Assembly: GCA_016795035.1 (NCBI GenBank)
Contig: JAEUIT010000086.1
Span: 180,023-244,022 of the forward strand
DNA length: 64,000 nt
Reading direction: 5' to 3'
Origin: Phycisphaerae bacterium
GTDB taxonomy: Bacteria; Planctomycetota; Phycisphaerae; Phycisphaerales; SM1A02
Shown: piece by piece, positions 46,037 through 55,186 of the stretch
Position numbering within the stretch: the first letter of the stretch is position 1
How the letters are laid out: every line of letters starts with the position of its first letter
The notes under the pieces: model-generated
Seen by the model: the letters and a program-made list of their open reading frames with translations, nothing else
What the model was told of the DNA's origin: nothing
Databases searched by the model: none
Made by a program: the position numbers and the translations under genes

Positions 46037-47632
46037 TTACGACCAGCTGCCGAGCAGGATTCCCAGATCCTGCGCCCCGACCGCGCAATCGCCGTCAAGA
46101 TCGGCATCGCAGCCGGCGTCGCAATCCGCACACGCACCCCACGCGCCGAGCAGGATTCCGAGGTCTGCGGGACCCACGGAGCCGTCGCCGTCGAGGTCGG
46201 CAGGGAAGGGAGAGGGCGTCGCCGCGAGCGCCGCAAAGGCGTCGAGACGACCAAATCCGTACTCGTTATCGAAGCCGGGCGTGCCGAGGTCCTTGGCCGT
46301 CGACTGGAGAATGTTCCTCACGTCGTCCGGGGTCAGGGTCGGGTTCTTCGCCAGCATGAGGGCGATCGTGCCCGTCACGTGCGGAACCGCCATGCTTGTC
46401 CCGGTCTTCGTGCCGTACGTGTTCGTGTTGGTCAGGGAGAGCACGCTGAAGCCCGGCGCGACGAGATCGATCTCGGGCCCGAAGTTCGAGCCGCTCCATC
46501 GCACGTCGAACTGGTTCGTCGCACCGACCGCGATCGTCTCCGGCCAGCGCGCGGGGAAGGAGATGGACGACGATCCCGCATTCCCCGTTGCAGCCACCAT
46601 CACGACATCGGCGGCGGCCGCGTACTGCACCGCATTCTTGAGCGCGGTCGAGCCCTGGAAGTACTGAAGGCTCATGTTGACGAGCTTGACGCCATCGTCG
46701 GTCGCGGCGATGAGCGCGGTCGCGACAGCCGACTCCGGCCCGTTGCAGCCGTTCACGACGACGTAGGGCTTGAACTGCACCTGCCACGCGAGACCCGCAA
46801 CGCCGAGCGCGTTGTTGCCCGCCGCGCCGACGATCCCCGCGACGTGCGTGCCGTGGCTCGAGCATTCGTCGGTCGTGATGGTCGTGCCGTCCGGCACGTT
46901 GATGCCGGGCAGGATGCGACCCGCAAGCTCGTCATGCGGGTTGATTCCGCTGTCGAGCGAGCCGACGACGATCGATGACGTGTTGAGCCCGAGGCTCGCG
47001 GCGAGATCGAAGGCCTCGGGCCCGTTGATGTCGGCGCCCGGCGTGCCCGGCGCCCCGGACACGATTTGGCCGGTGTTGTTGAGCGCGTACTGCTCGGGGT
47101 ACGACGGATCGTTCGGCGGCGCGGCGAGGCCGCCGATGCCGTCGAGTTCGACGAGTTCGAAGAGCGTCGTCAGGCGGCCAAGCGCCGTCGCGAGCGCGAC
47201 GACATCGGCCCCGGCGCCGACGCGGACGAGATAGGTGCGATCGAGTCCGAGCTGCGCCGCGCGCTCGCGGTGTCGCGGATTCGGCGCGAGCGCCCGCACG
47301 TCGCCGACCTTCGCGTCGCGCAGCAACCGCGCGGACGCCGCCGTGCGCGGCGCGTCGCCGAGGCGCGTGAAGGACCAGGATCCGTCCGCTGCCTTCGTCG
47401 GCACGACGCCCGGTCGCGCGCGGACGAGGATCTGCGTCGACGCGTAGCCGCCTTCGACGTCGGGCAAGGCCACCGGCCCGCGATCGATCGACGCGACGGA
47501 CGCGTGGCCCGACGCCCCCGCCCCGAGAGACACGGTCGCCAGAGACGCGGCCAACGTGCATGCGATCGTCGTCGCAAGAAGTCCTCGCCGAACCCCCCGT
47601 CGAACCGCTTGTCGGTACGTGTGCGTCTTCAT
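46037..47632 (-). CDS. Secreted subtilisin-family (S8) serine protease with dockerin-like tail
   Basis: A 531-residue protein with a signal peptide (RRGLLATTIACTLAASLATVSLG), a prodomain (to about 175), and an S8 domain. The catalytic triad is Asp in VGSLDSGINPHDE (about 226), His in SSHGTHVAGIVG (about 258) and Ser in GTSMAVPHVTG (about 412), with the oxyanion Asn in AATGN (about 355). Two dockerin-like repeats end it (DLDGDGSVGPADLGILLGAWG and DLDGDCAVGAQDLGILLGSWS). It is probably a cell-surface or secreted protease. Confidence 0.93.
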   Translation of the reverse strand: MKTHTYRQAVRRGVRRGLLATTIACTLAASLATVSLGAGASGHASVASIDRGPVALPDVEGGYASTQILVRARPGVVPTKAADGSWSFTRLGDAPRTAASARLLRDAKVGDVRALAPNPRHRERAAQLGLDRTYLVRVGAGADVVALATALGRLTTLFELVELDGIGGLAAPPNDPSYPEQYALNNTGQIVSGAPGTPGADINGPEAFDLAASLGLNTSSIVVGSLDSGINPHDELAGRILPGINVPDGTTITTDECSSHGTHVAGIVGAAGNNALGVAGLAWQVQFKPYVVVNGCNGPESAVATALIAATDDGVKLVNMSLQYFQGSTALKNAVQYAAAADVVMVAATGNAGSSSISFPARWPETIAVGATNQFDVRWSGSNFGPEIDLVAPGFSVLSLTNTNTYGTKTGTSMAVPHVTGTIALMLAKNPTLTPDDVRNILQSTAKDLGTPGFDNEYGFGRLDAFAALAATPSPFPADLDGDGSVGPADLGILLGAWGACADCDAGCDADLDGDCAVGAQDLGILLGSWS

Positions 47633-47814
47633 GGGTCGACCGTTGCCTCCACAGCCAGTTTCCACAGGAGAAGGTAGCCCAGAACTCGCTCCGTGCGGCC
47701 AAAAAACGGGCCTCGGCGGTAGACAACCCGGGGCGCGGCTGGCGCATTCGCAGGCACCAGTCATAGCACCTGTGACGACGCGACCACGTGTGACCATCGC
47801 ATCGGGTGGACCGG

Positions 47815-47820
47815 TATACT
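47815..47820 (+). promoter_or_regulatory. Candidate -10 element (TATACT) upstream of metK
   Basis: TATACT lies 50 bases before the metK ATG. A partial -35 (GTGACC at 47790-47795) is 19 bases upstream. The remaining 238-base divergent gap to the protease gene shows no SAM-riboswitch-like stem pattern that I can identify. Confidence 0.35.
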
Positions 47821-47870
47821 CGCGATTTCGCCCACGCACGATGCGTGCAACCTCACCACCTGACCTCCAC

Positions 47871-49127
47871 ATGAACTCGCGCCGCTACCTCTTCACGTCC
47901 GAATCCGTCTCGATGGGCCACCCCGACAAGCTCGCGGACCAGATCTCCGATGCCGTCCTCGACGCCATGCTGGCGGTGGATCCGCGGTCGCGCGTCGCGT
48001 GCGAGACGCTCGTGACGACCGGCCTCGCGGTCGTCGCCGGTGAAGTGACCTGCGGCGGATACGTCGACATCCCCGCGATCGTGCGCAGCACGGTGCTCGC
48101 GGCGGGCTACGACGACGCGCTCAAGGGCTTCGACGGCAAGAGCTGCGGCGTGAGCGTGTGCATCGGCCGCCAGAGCCCGGACATCGCCCGCGGCGTCGAC
48201 GAGGCGTCGGACAGCAAGAAGAAGGAACAGGGCGCCGGCGACCAAGGCATGATGTTCGGCTTCGCGTGCCGCGACACCGACTCGCTGATGCCGCTCCCGA
48301 TCGACCTCGCGCACCGCCTCGTGAAGAAGCAGGCCGAAGTGCGCATCAAGAACCAGATCAAGGGCCTTCGCCCCGACGCGAAGAGCCAGGTCACCGTCGA
48401 GTACGAAGGCCTGAAGCCGGTGCGCATCGACACCGTCGTCCTCTCGACGCAACACGGTCCCGAGTGGAACGGCAAGAAGAAGCAGGCCGAACTCCGGACC
48501 GAAGTCATCGAGAAGATCATCAAGCCGGTCCTCGGCAAGAAGTGGTGGAACGACAAGATCAAGGTCTTCGTCAATCCGACCGGCCAGTTCGAGATCGGCG
48601 GTCCGCACGGCGACTGCGGTCTCACCGGCCGCAAGATCATCGTCGACACCTACGGCGGCCGCGGCCGTCACGGCGGCGGCGCGTTCAGCGGCAAGGATCC
48701 GTCGAAGGTCGATCGCTCGGCCGCGTACATGGCCCGCTACGTCGCGAAGAACGTCGTTGCAGCCGGCCTCGCGGACGTCTGCGAAGTCCAGCTCTCGTAC
48801 GCGATCGGCGTCGCCGAACCGACCTCGGTCCTCGTCGACACGCAAGGCACCGGCACGCTGCCGGACGACGTCATCAGCGAGCTCGTCCTCAAGACGTTCC
48901 GCCTCACCCCGCGCGGCATCATCGAGACGCTCGACCTCCTGAAGCCGATCTACAAGCCCACCGCGACGCACGGCCACTTCGGCCGTGAGCCGGGCGAAGG
49001 CGGCCCGGGCACCTTCTCGTGGGAGAAGACCGACAAGGCCGCCGCGCTCAAGTCGGCCGCGGCTGCGCACTCGAGCGGCTCGGCGTCCTCCCCGAAGAAG
49101 TCGAAGGGTGCGCTCGTCACGGCGTAA
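47871..49127 (+). CDS. metK: S-adenosylmethionine synthetase
   Basis: A 418-residue protein, slightly longer than the usual 380-400. Signatures are ESVSMGHPDKLADQISDAVLDAML (residues about 10-33), GAGDQGMMFGFACRDTDSLMPLP (about 120-142), FVNPTGQFEIGGPHGDCGLTGRKIIVDTYGG (about 232-262, the GxGxxxG-like phosphate loop) and GGGAFSGKDPSKVDRSAAYMARY (about 267-289). It makes SAM from methionine and ATP. The C-terminal 30 residues are low complexity (SAAAAHSSGSASSPKKSKG). Confidence 0.97.
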   Translation: MNSRRYLFTSESVSMGHPDKLADQISDAVLDAMLAVDPRSRVACETLVTTGLAVVAGEVTCGGYVDIPAIVRSTVLAAGYDDALKGFDGKSCGVSVCIGRQSPDIARGVDEASDSKKKEQGAGDQGMMFGFACRDTDSLMPLPIDLAHRLVKKQAEVRIKNQIKGLRPDAKSQVTVEYEGLKPVRIDTVVLSTQHGPEWNGKKKQAELRTEVIEKIIKPVLGKKWWNDKIKVFVNPTGQFEIGGPHGDCGLTGRKIIVDTYGGRGRHGGGAFSGKDPSKVDRSAAYMARYVAKNVVAAGLADVCEVQLSYAIGVAEPTSVLVDTQGTGTLPDDVISELVLKTFRLTPRGIIETLDLLKPIYKPTATHGHFGREPGEGGPGTFSWEKTDKAAALKSAAAAHSSGSASSPKKSKGALVTA

Positions 49128-49158
49128 GGCCTGACGGCCGCGCTTCCGGCGCTTCCTG

Positions 49159-50499
49159 ATGACGACAACGGTTTCGCCACGCGGATCGCTGATGGCGCGC
49201 ATCGAACGGCGCGCCGAGGCGTTCCCCGATCTGCCGCTCGACGCTCCCGACATGTCGGGTCTCGATCCGCGTGACGCGGGGCTCGTGCGCGCGATCGACT
49301 CCGCCGTCACGCGCCGCTGGCTCACGCTCACGACCGTGCTCCAGAGCCGGCTCGACCGACCGTGGCGAAACGTGGAGTTCGGCATCCAGTCGGCGCTCAT
49401 GGTGGGCGCGGCGCAACTCCTCTTCTTCGATCGGATCCCCGATCACGCCGCCGTCGACGAGAGCGTGGCGCATGCCAAGCGCGTGCGCGGCGCGAAGGCC
49501 GGCGGCTTCGTCAACGCGGTCTTGCGCAAGGTCACGGCGCTGCGCGCCGAACTCCTGCCGACGCAAGCCGAGGCGTTCGCGAAGGCGCGGAATCTCGTGC
49601 CGCTCGCCGACGGCCGCGCGTGGCGACTGACCGAGGACGTCTTCGCCGACGAGACCGTCGAGCGGCTGTCGCAGGTCGGCAGCGTCGGCCGCGAGCTTCT
49701 CACGCACTGGATCTCGGCGCATGGCTTCAAGGCCGCGGTCGACCTTGTGCGGCACGGGCTCGTCGATCCTCCACTCGTCGTTGCAGGCGTGCCGGAATCG
49801 CTCGCAGCAACCCCCGAATTCGCGCCGCACGACGCCGCGGGCAGCCACGTCTTCCTCGGCGACCTCGCATCGCTTCTCGCCCACCTCGACGCGAACCCGT
49901 CGATGCGCGTGCAGGACGCCGCGAGCGGCGATCCGGTGGCGCTGACGCGCGACGCGGTGCGCGAGCCGAAGATCATCCTCGACCTCTGCGCCGGCCGCGG
50001 CACGAAGTCGGTCCAGTTGGCGGCGGCACATCCGAACGCGACGATCGTCGCGACCGACGTCGACGACGCGCGGCGCAACGATCTCGCCGTTGCGGCCCGC
50101 CGCGCCCCGAACATCACGGTGATCGCCCCAGGCGCCGTGTCGGCGTACTTCCAGCGCGCGGATCTCGTCGTCGTCGACGCGCCGTGCTCGAACACCGCGG
50201 TCTTGCCGCGGCGGCCCGAGGCGGCCTACCGGTTCACGGCGCGGCGCCTGTCGCAACTCGTCTCCACCCAGCGCTCGATCCTGCAAGGCGCGATTCCGCT
50301 CCTTGCGCCGGGCGGCTTCCTCCTCTACGCGACATGCAGCCTCGAGCCGGCGGAGAACGTCCGTCAGTGCGAAGATGCCCGCCGACGACATCGCCTCGCG
50401 CCGGTCGCCGAGCGGCAGCGCTTTCCGCAGGGCGTGCCGGGCGAACCCTCATCCCGTTATGCCGACGGCGGATTCTGGTCGCTCATGCGTCGTCCGTAA
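49159..50499 (+). CDS. RsmB/NOP-family rRNA cytosine-C5 methyltransferase
   Basis: A 446-residue protein. An N-terminal NusB-like helical domain (residues about 1-150) precedes the SAM-dependent domain. Motif I is DLCAGRGTKSVQLAAAHP (about 275-292). The two cysteine motifs of RsmB/NOP enzymes are DAPCSNTAVLPRRPEAAYR (about 339-357) and YATCSLEPAENVRQC (about 390-404). RsmB methylates C967 of 16S rRNA; a close relative with another site is possible. SAM is supplied by the adjacent metK. Confidence 0.88.
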   Translation: MTTTVSPRGSLMARIERRAEAFPDLPLDAPDMSGLDPRDAGLVRAIDSAVTRRWLTLTTVLQSRLDRPWRNVEFGIQSALMVGAAQLLFFDRIPDHAAVDESVAHAKRVRGAKAGGFVNAVLRKVTALRAELLPTQAEAFAKARNLVPLADGRAWRLTEDVFADETVERLSQVGSVGRELLTHWISAHGFKAAVDLVRHGLVDPPLVVAGVPESLAATPEFAPHDAAGSHVFLGDLASLLAHLDANPSMRVQDAASGDPVALTRDAVREPKIILDLCAGRGTKSVQLAAAHPNATIVATDVDDARRNDLAVAARRAPNITVIAPGAVSAYFQRADLVVVDAPCSNTAVLPRRPEAAYRFTARRLSQLVSTQRSILQGAIPLLAPGGFLLYATCSLEPAENVRQCEDARRRHRLAPVAERQRFPQGVPGEPSSRYADGGFWSLMRRP

Positions 50500-50556
50500 C
50501 GCCTTTGCTACCATCCGCCCCTTTCGTCCGACACTTCCTTCGCCTCGCGTGCGCCG

Positions 50557-51027
50557 ATGAACATCCTCGACATCCTGCCTCCTGATGCCATCAAGGTGCC
50601 GCTCGAGGCGACGCACAAGCAAGCGGCGATCGACGAGCTCATCGAACTCCTCTCGGCGCGCGGCTACGTGACCGACGGCCCGGCGCTCAAGCGCGCGGTC
50701 TGGGAGCGCGAGCAGCAGCGCTCGACCGGCATCGGCGAAGGCCTCGCGATCCCGCACGGAAAATCGACGAGCGCCCGCGCCTGCACGATGGCGATCGGCA
50801 AACCGAAAGAGCCGATCGAGTTCGGCTCGATCGATCGAAAGCCCGTGCGACTGATCATCCTTCTCGTCTCCCCCGCCGATCGCATCGCCGAACACATCCA
50901 GGCGCTCGGCAAGGTCAGCCGGCTCATGACGAGCCCGCAGTTCCGCTCCTCGTGCTACGACGCGAAGGATGCCGCGGAACTCTTCGAACTCTTCCGCAAG
51001 GCCGAAGGCGGCGTTCCGCGACCCTGA
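50557..51027 (+). CDS. ptsN: PTS EIIA(Ntr)-type regulatory protein
   Basis: A 156-residue protein of the nitrogen-PTS EIIA family. The phospho-His is in GLAIPHGKST (about residues 63-72), after GIGEG; other blocks are MAIGKPKEPIEFGSIDRKPVRLIILLVSP. PtsN relatives control K+ transport and nitrogen metabolism rather than sugar uptake. It is separate from the EIIA-like gene at 35920. No EI or NPr gene is in the window. Confidence 0.87.
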   Translation: MNILDILPPDAIKVPLEATHKQAAIDELIELLSARGYVTDGPALKRAVWEREQQRSTGIGEGLAIPHGKSTSARACTMAIGKPKEPIEFGSIDRKPVRLIILLVSPADRIAEHIQALGKVSRLMTSPQFRSSCYDAKDAAELFELFRKAEGGVPRP

Positions 51028-51048
51028 CGTCGCGGCGCACGCACTCCG

Positions 51049-53052
51049 TCATTCGCGGCCGAATACGCCGTGCTCCTTCGCTTCCTTGAGAAGCGGCGCG
51101 CCTTCCTCCGGCTTGCCGATCGCGATCAGCATCTCGCCGAGCGCCTGCTTCAGGCGCCAATCGTCGGGCGCGAGTTCGACCGCGCGGCGCATCGCGCGCT
51201 CGGCGTCATCGAGCCGATCGAGCCGGAAGTAGCCGCGCGAGAGCGCGCGATAGGCGAAGGGATTGTCGGGAGCGATCTCGAGCGTGCGCTGCGTGAGCGC
51301 GATGCCTTCCTCGATCTCCTCGACCGATCCGTGCTCCATCAGCGCGATCGAGAGCCGGCGCATGTACATGAGTTCCTTCGGGCGCCGATCGAGCGCCGCC
51401 CGCGCCGCCGCGATCGCGTCCTGCGTGCGGCCCTCCGACGAGAGCCACACCACGAACTCCTCCTGAAGATCGCGCCAATCGGGATGCGCGGCCGTGTACT
51501 CGCGGTACGTGGCTTCCGCGAGGTCGTCGCGATTCTGTCCGCGTTGCAGCCGCGCGAGCGCCGCGGCGGTCGCCGGCACGATTCCTTCGCGCTCGATCGA
51601 GGTCCGCACGAGCGTCTCGGCCTTCGCGAACTCGCCGAGCGTCGCGAGGAGCCAGGCCCGTCGCACGTCGATGTCGATCTGCGACACCGGGAGCACCGCC
51701 CAGCCGCCGCGGTCGATGCCGCCGACGACGTCGTAGATCGCGAGCGCCCGCTTCGCCGCACGCTCCTCCTCGGGGCTCAGCGCGATGCGATTGCCCGAGA
51801 AGACGACCTGCGGCGGGATCGTCACGCGGTCGTCGAGCCAGCCGGCGACAGCGCCTGCAACGTTGAGCGCCGCGGTGTAGCCGGAGAGGACGAGAAGCGC
51901 CGACGCCGTTCCGGTCCACGCGTAGCCCGTGAGCGTCCACCGGCCGTGCATCTTGAGTTGCCAGCCATGGAAGCGCACGTTCGGGTCGCGGATCGCCCGC
52001 CAGCCCTTCCACACGATGAACGTCACGCACGCCGCGACGCCCGACGCGAAGAGGAGCGGCAACGACGTGCCCACGCTTCCGCGCACCGACGCGAACACGA
52101 TGGCCGCGACGGCTGCAACGAAGACTTCCTCGCCGAAGGTGAGGTCGTAGGTCTTCGGCTTCGGCGCCGCGTTCGGCCGCACGGTGCGCAGCGACGCCGG
52201 CGTGCCGAAGCCGAACGAGAGCGCGTCGTTCGGACAGGCGCTCACGCAGTCCATGCACTTCATGCAGCCGGGATCGACCACCATGCCGTAGTCGCGCACC
52301 TCCTCATGCACGCGCACGTTCGACGTGCACACGGCGGTGCAGTGGCCGCAGTGCTCGCACGAGTCGTTCACGCGAATGCGTCCGACCGCGTACTCGTCGA
52401 GCGGCGCGAAGAAGCCGCCGTACGGACAGCCGTACGTGCAGTAGCCCTTCGAGCCGAGGAGGTAGACCGTCAGGAAGCCGCACACGAAGAGGAACGGCAC
52501 CGCCATGATGACGCCCGGAAACGTGCGCCAGAAGTCGTCGACGATGAGCGCCTGCGAGAAGCCGAACGGGGCGAGGTCCGGCCGCACGTACGGTGCAACG
52601 CCGAGGCGGTACACGATCGGCCACAGGAACATGTAGATCGCGAGCAGCAGCGGCACGTAGAGCAGAAGCCGCGATCGGAACGGCTTCGGCCGGATGCCGA
52701 CCTTCTCGAGGAGCCACGAGCAGAGGTCCTGGAGCATCACCACGTGGCAGGCCCAGCCGCAGAACCAACGGCCGAGAAACACCGTCGACAGGAGCGCCAG
52801 GCCGAAGAGGATCGCACCGGCGTTGATGACGCCGTCCTTCACCGTTGCCATCGCCTCGCTCGGCTCGACCGGCGAGAGCGTCGTGCCGAACCAGATCCAC
52901 TGCACGACGTGCAGGATCATCAGGACTTGGATCGTGCCGAGGACGACCGCACGGCGCACGCCCATGCGCGATCGCGGCCGCGCCGGAGCCGACGGTGTCG
53001 ATACGACGGTGAGGGACACGGTCCGCGCGTTGTGCTTGGTCTCGCAGGTCAT
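51049..53052 (-). CDS. Polyferredoxin-like membrane protein fused to TPR repeats
   Basis: A 667-residue protein. The first 360 residues have about six membrane spans and four Cys motifs of the NapH/CcoG group: WFCGWACHVVMLQD (about 96-109), GYCTYGCPYGG (about 204-214), CEHCGHCTAVC (about 233-243) and CMKCMDCVSACPND (about 263-276), the latter two each fit a [4Fe-4S] cluster. The last 260 residues are tetratricopeptide repeats (for example AYRALSRGYFRLDRLDDAERA). It may transfer electrons in copper/heme oxidase assembly, as CcoG does, while the TPR part binds a partner. ATG 53052; an internal ATG at 52965 is possible. Confidence 0.82.
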   Translation of the reverse strand: MTCETKHNARTVSLTVVSTPSAPARPRSRMGVRRAVVLGTIQVLMILHVVQWIWFGTTLSPVEPSEAMATVKDGVINAGAILFGLALLSTVFLGRWFCGWACHVVMLQDLCSWLLEKVGIRPKPFRSRLLLYVPLLLAIYMFLWPIVYRLGVAPYVRPDLAPFGFSQALIVDDFWRTFPGVIMAVPFLFVCGFLTVYLLGSKGYCTYGCPYGGFFAPLDEYAVGRIRVNDSCEHCGHCTAVCTSNVRVHEEVRDYGMVVDPGCMKCMDCVSACPNDALSFGFGTPASLRTVRPNAAPKPKTYDLTFGEEVFVAAVAAIVFASVRGSVGTSLPLLFASGVAACVTFIVWKGWRAIRDPNVRFHGWQLKMHGRWTLTGYAWTGTASALLVLSGYTAALNVAGAVAGWLDDRVTIPPQVVFSGNRIALSPEEERAAKRALAIYDVVGGIDRGGWAVLPVSQIDIDVRRAWLLATLGEFAKAETLVRTSIEREGIVPATAAALARLQRGQNRDDLAEATYREYTAAHPDWRDLQEEFVVWLSSEGRTQDAIAAARAALDRRPKELMYMRRLSIALMEHGSVEEIEEGIALTQRTLEIAPDNPFAYRALSRGYFRLDRLDDAERAMRRAVELAPDDWRLKQALGEMLIAIGKPEEGAPLLKEAKEHGVFGRE

Positions 53053-53119
53053 CCGGCGTGCGGCAGTCTACGACCGCGACTCGGCCGCCAATCGTGGAAG
53101 AGGGGAACCACCTCGCCCG

Positions 53120-53125
53120 TATACT
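53120..53125 (+). promoter_or_regulatory. Candidate -10 element (TATACT) near the DnaJ-type gene
   Basis: TATACT ends 13 bases before ATG 53139, in the 86-base gap of a divergent pair. A short leader of about five bases would result. Confidence 0.35.
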
Positions 53126-53138
53126 GGCCGCCGACACG

Positions 53139-54131
53139 ATGTCTCGCGATTACTACGAGATCCTCGGCGTGCCGAGAGGCGCGTCCCAAGACGACATCCG
53201 CAAGGCGCATCGCCGGCTCGCCCGCAAGTTCCACCCCGACGTCAACAAGGCCGCCGACGCGGCGAAGACGTTTGCGGAGGTGCAGGAGGCCTACGACGTT
53301 CTGTCGGACGCCGAGAAGCGCAAGCGCTACGACCAGTTCGGCCACGCCGGCGTGAACGGCGCCGCGGCCGGCCCGGGCGACGGCGGAAGCGGGCCCTTCG
53401 GTGGCGTTGGCGGCGGCGGAAGCGGCGGCTATCGCACCACATGGTCGAGCGGCGACGCCGGCGATTGGAGCGACGTCGACGCCAGCAACTTCGAGTCGGT
53501 CTTCGGCGACCTCTTCGGGTCGCGGCGCGGTCGCGGCAAGGGCGGCCCGCGGGCGGCGCCGCGCGTGGGCGACGACATCGAGCACCAGATCACGGTGCCC
53601 TTCGCCGTTGCAGCCCATGGCGGCACCGAGACGCTTCGCATGACCGGCGCTGACGGCGCGGTGCAGTCGATCGAGGTGCGCATCCCCGCCGGCATCCGCG
53701 ACGGCTCGAAGCTTCGCGTGAAGGGCAAGGGCCAGCCCGGCGCCCACGGCGGACCGGCTGGCGACCTCATCCTGATCGTGACCGTGGGCGAGCATCCGTG
53801 GTTCCGCCGCGAAGGGCTCGATCTCTATCTCGACGTGCCCATCACGATCGCGGAAGCCGCGCTCGGCACCGTGATCGAGGTGCCGCTCATGAAGGGCAGC
53901 GTGAAGCTGAAGGTGCCGGGCGGCACGTCGAGCGGCGCGAAACTCCGCGCGAAGGCGAAGGGTCTCGCCGACGCCAAGGGCGACGCCGGCGACTTCTACG
54001 CCGTGATCCGCATCGTGGCGCCTGAAACGTTGAGTGACGCCGACCGCGCCGCGCTCGAGCGCCTCGGCTCCTCGTTGCCGAACCCGCGCCTCTCGACCGC
54101 GTGGGCAAGCGAACTTTCCCGCAGCGGCTGA
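53139..54131 (+). CDS. DnaJ/CbpA-type co-chaperone (no zinc finger)
   Basis: A 330-residue type II J-protein. The J domain is residues 1-68 (DYYEILGVPRGASQDDIRKAHRRLARKF, with HPD at 32-34). A Gly/Ser-rich linker (about 70-150) is followed directly by the C-terminal peptide-binding beta domains (GDDIEHQITVPFAVAAHGG, then EVPLMKGSVKLKVPGGTSSGAKLRAKAKG). There is no CxxCxGxG zinc centre, so it is CbpA-like rather than DnaJ. It would stimulate the ATPase of a DnaK. Confidence 0.92.
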   Translation: MSRDYYEILGVPRGASQDDIRKAHRRLARKFHPDVNKAADAAKTFAEVQEAYDVLSDAEKRKRYDQFGHAGVNGAAAGPGDGGSGPFGGVGGGGSGGYRTTWSSGDAGDWSDVDASNFESVFGDLFGSRRGRGKGGPRAAPRVGDDIEHQITVPFAVAAHGGTETLRMTGADGAVQSIEVRIPAGIRDGSKLRVKGKGQPGAHGGPAGDLILIVTVGEHPWFRREGLDLYLDVPITIAEAALGTVIEVPLMKGSVKLKVPGGTSSGAKLRAKAKGLADAKGDAGDFYAVIRIVAPETLSDADRAALERLGSSLPNPRLSTAWASELSRSG

Positions 54132-54163
54132 CTCGGTCGTAGCCGGTAGACAGGAGGCCGACC

Positions 54164-55141
54164 ATGCCTGATCTCGCGAAGCCATCCGGATCGCCGCCAT
54201 CAGGGTCGCGCCGTGGTCCCCATGACGAGCCGCCGCCCACGCGCGTGGTCGTCGTTCGCGACGATCCGAGCCGCATCTTCAAGAACGTGCGGCCCGACGA
54301 CGGCGCCCGATCGGGCGCGCGGGTGGGCTTCTGGACGTCGATCGTCGTCGGCATCGTCGCCTTCCTGTGGCTCACCGGCCACGTGGGCGAGACGCACGGA
54401 TTCGCGCGGGTCATCGGCGTGCCGGATCTCGTCACGTCGAGCGACATGGGACTCGTGTCCGGCATCCGCATCGCGCTCGCGGCGCCGCTGCGCGTCTTTC
54501 AGATGGCGCTCGCGAATCCGATGCTCCTCGCGGCGGCGTTCATCCTCGTCACGTTGCCCGCCGCCGGCCTCAGCGTTGCAGCTCCGCGCTCGCCCGGCGG
54601 GCCGCGTCCGTCGAAACTCGCCACGACCTTCGCGTGGCTCGGGCTCATCGGCGCCGCGTGCGCGTGGAGCCTCCTCGTCACGTGGACCGCGTTGCCGTCG
54701 CGTCGCGCCGGCCTCATCGAACTCCCGCTCGACCGCGCCACCTTCCCGGCCTGGGCCTCCGATCTCGCGGCGACCGCGGGCTTCGACGCCTTCGCCTTCG
54801 TCGCGAGCGCGCTCTGGCTCGTCCTTCTCATCCGGCTGCCCTTGCCGCGTGTCGCCGTCGCGTTTGCCGCGGTTGCGGGATTCGTCGCGACGTTCGTGAC
54901 CTGGACCGGCTTCGCGACCAGTAACGGCATCGCCGACGCGGTCAGCCGCGACCGCGCCACGGTCACGATGCTTGCGATCGTCGATTCGGGTTCGAGCCTC
55001 GCGATCGGCACCGTCGAAGGTCGCCTCGCGATCGCGACCGACGCCGACCCGCCCACGATCATGGCGGTTCCCGCCCCCGAGTTCGCGATCACGGGCCGCA
55101 GTTCGCTCGCAACGTGGCTGACGCCCAAAGGTACGGAGTGA
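54164..55141 (+). CDS. Hypothetical multi-span membrane protein
   Basis: A 325-residue protein. A polar N-terminus of about 50 residues precedes six predicted spans (for example GFWTSIVVGIVAFLWLTGHV, MLLAAAFILVTLPAAGLSV, TFAWLGLIGAACAWSLLVTW and AVAFAAVAGFVATFVTWTGF). A final periplasmic or cytoplasmic domain of about 60 residues follows. I recognise no family. It sits 32 bases after the DnaJ-type gene and may be co-transcribed. Confidence 0.7.
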   Translation: MPDLAKPSGSPPSGSRRGPHDEPPPTRVVVVRDDPSRIFKNVRPDDGARSGARVGFWTSIVVGIVAFLWLTGHVGETHGFARVIGVPDLVTSSDMGLVSGIRIALAAPLRVFQMALANPMLLAAAFILVTLPAAGLSVAAPRSPGGPRPSKLATTFAWLGLIGAACAWSLLVTWTALPSRRAGLIELPLDRATFPAWASDLAATAGFDAFAFVASALWLVLLIRLPLPRVAVAFAAVAGFVATFVTWTGFATSNGIADAVSRDRATVTMLAIVDSGSSLAIGTVEGRLAIATDADPPTIMAVPAPEFAITGRSSLATWLTPKGTE

Positions 55142-55186
55142 TCGCTCGCCCTACGAGGGCGGGCCGCGCCGTCGAGAGGATCATTG

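Noticed and set aside
47633..47870. SAM riboswitch upstream of metK.
   Set aside because: No stem arrangement or conserved core that I could match to SAM-I, SAM-II or SAM-III is visible in the gap; only a -10-like hexamer is seen.
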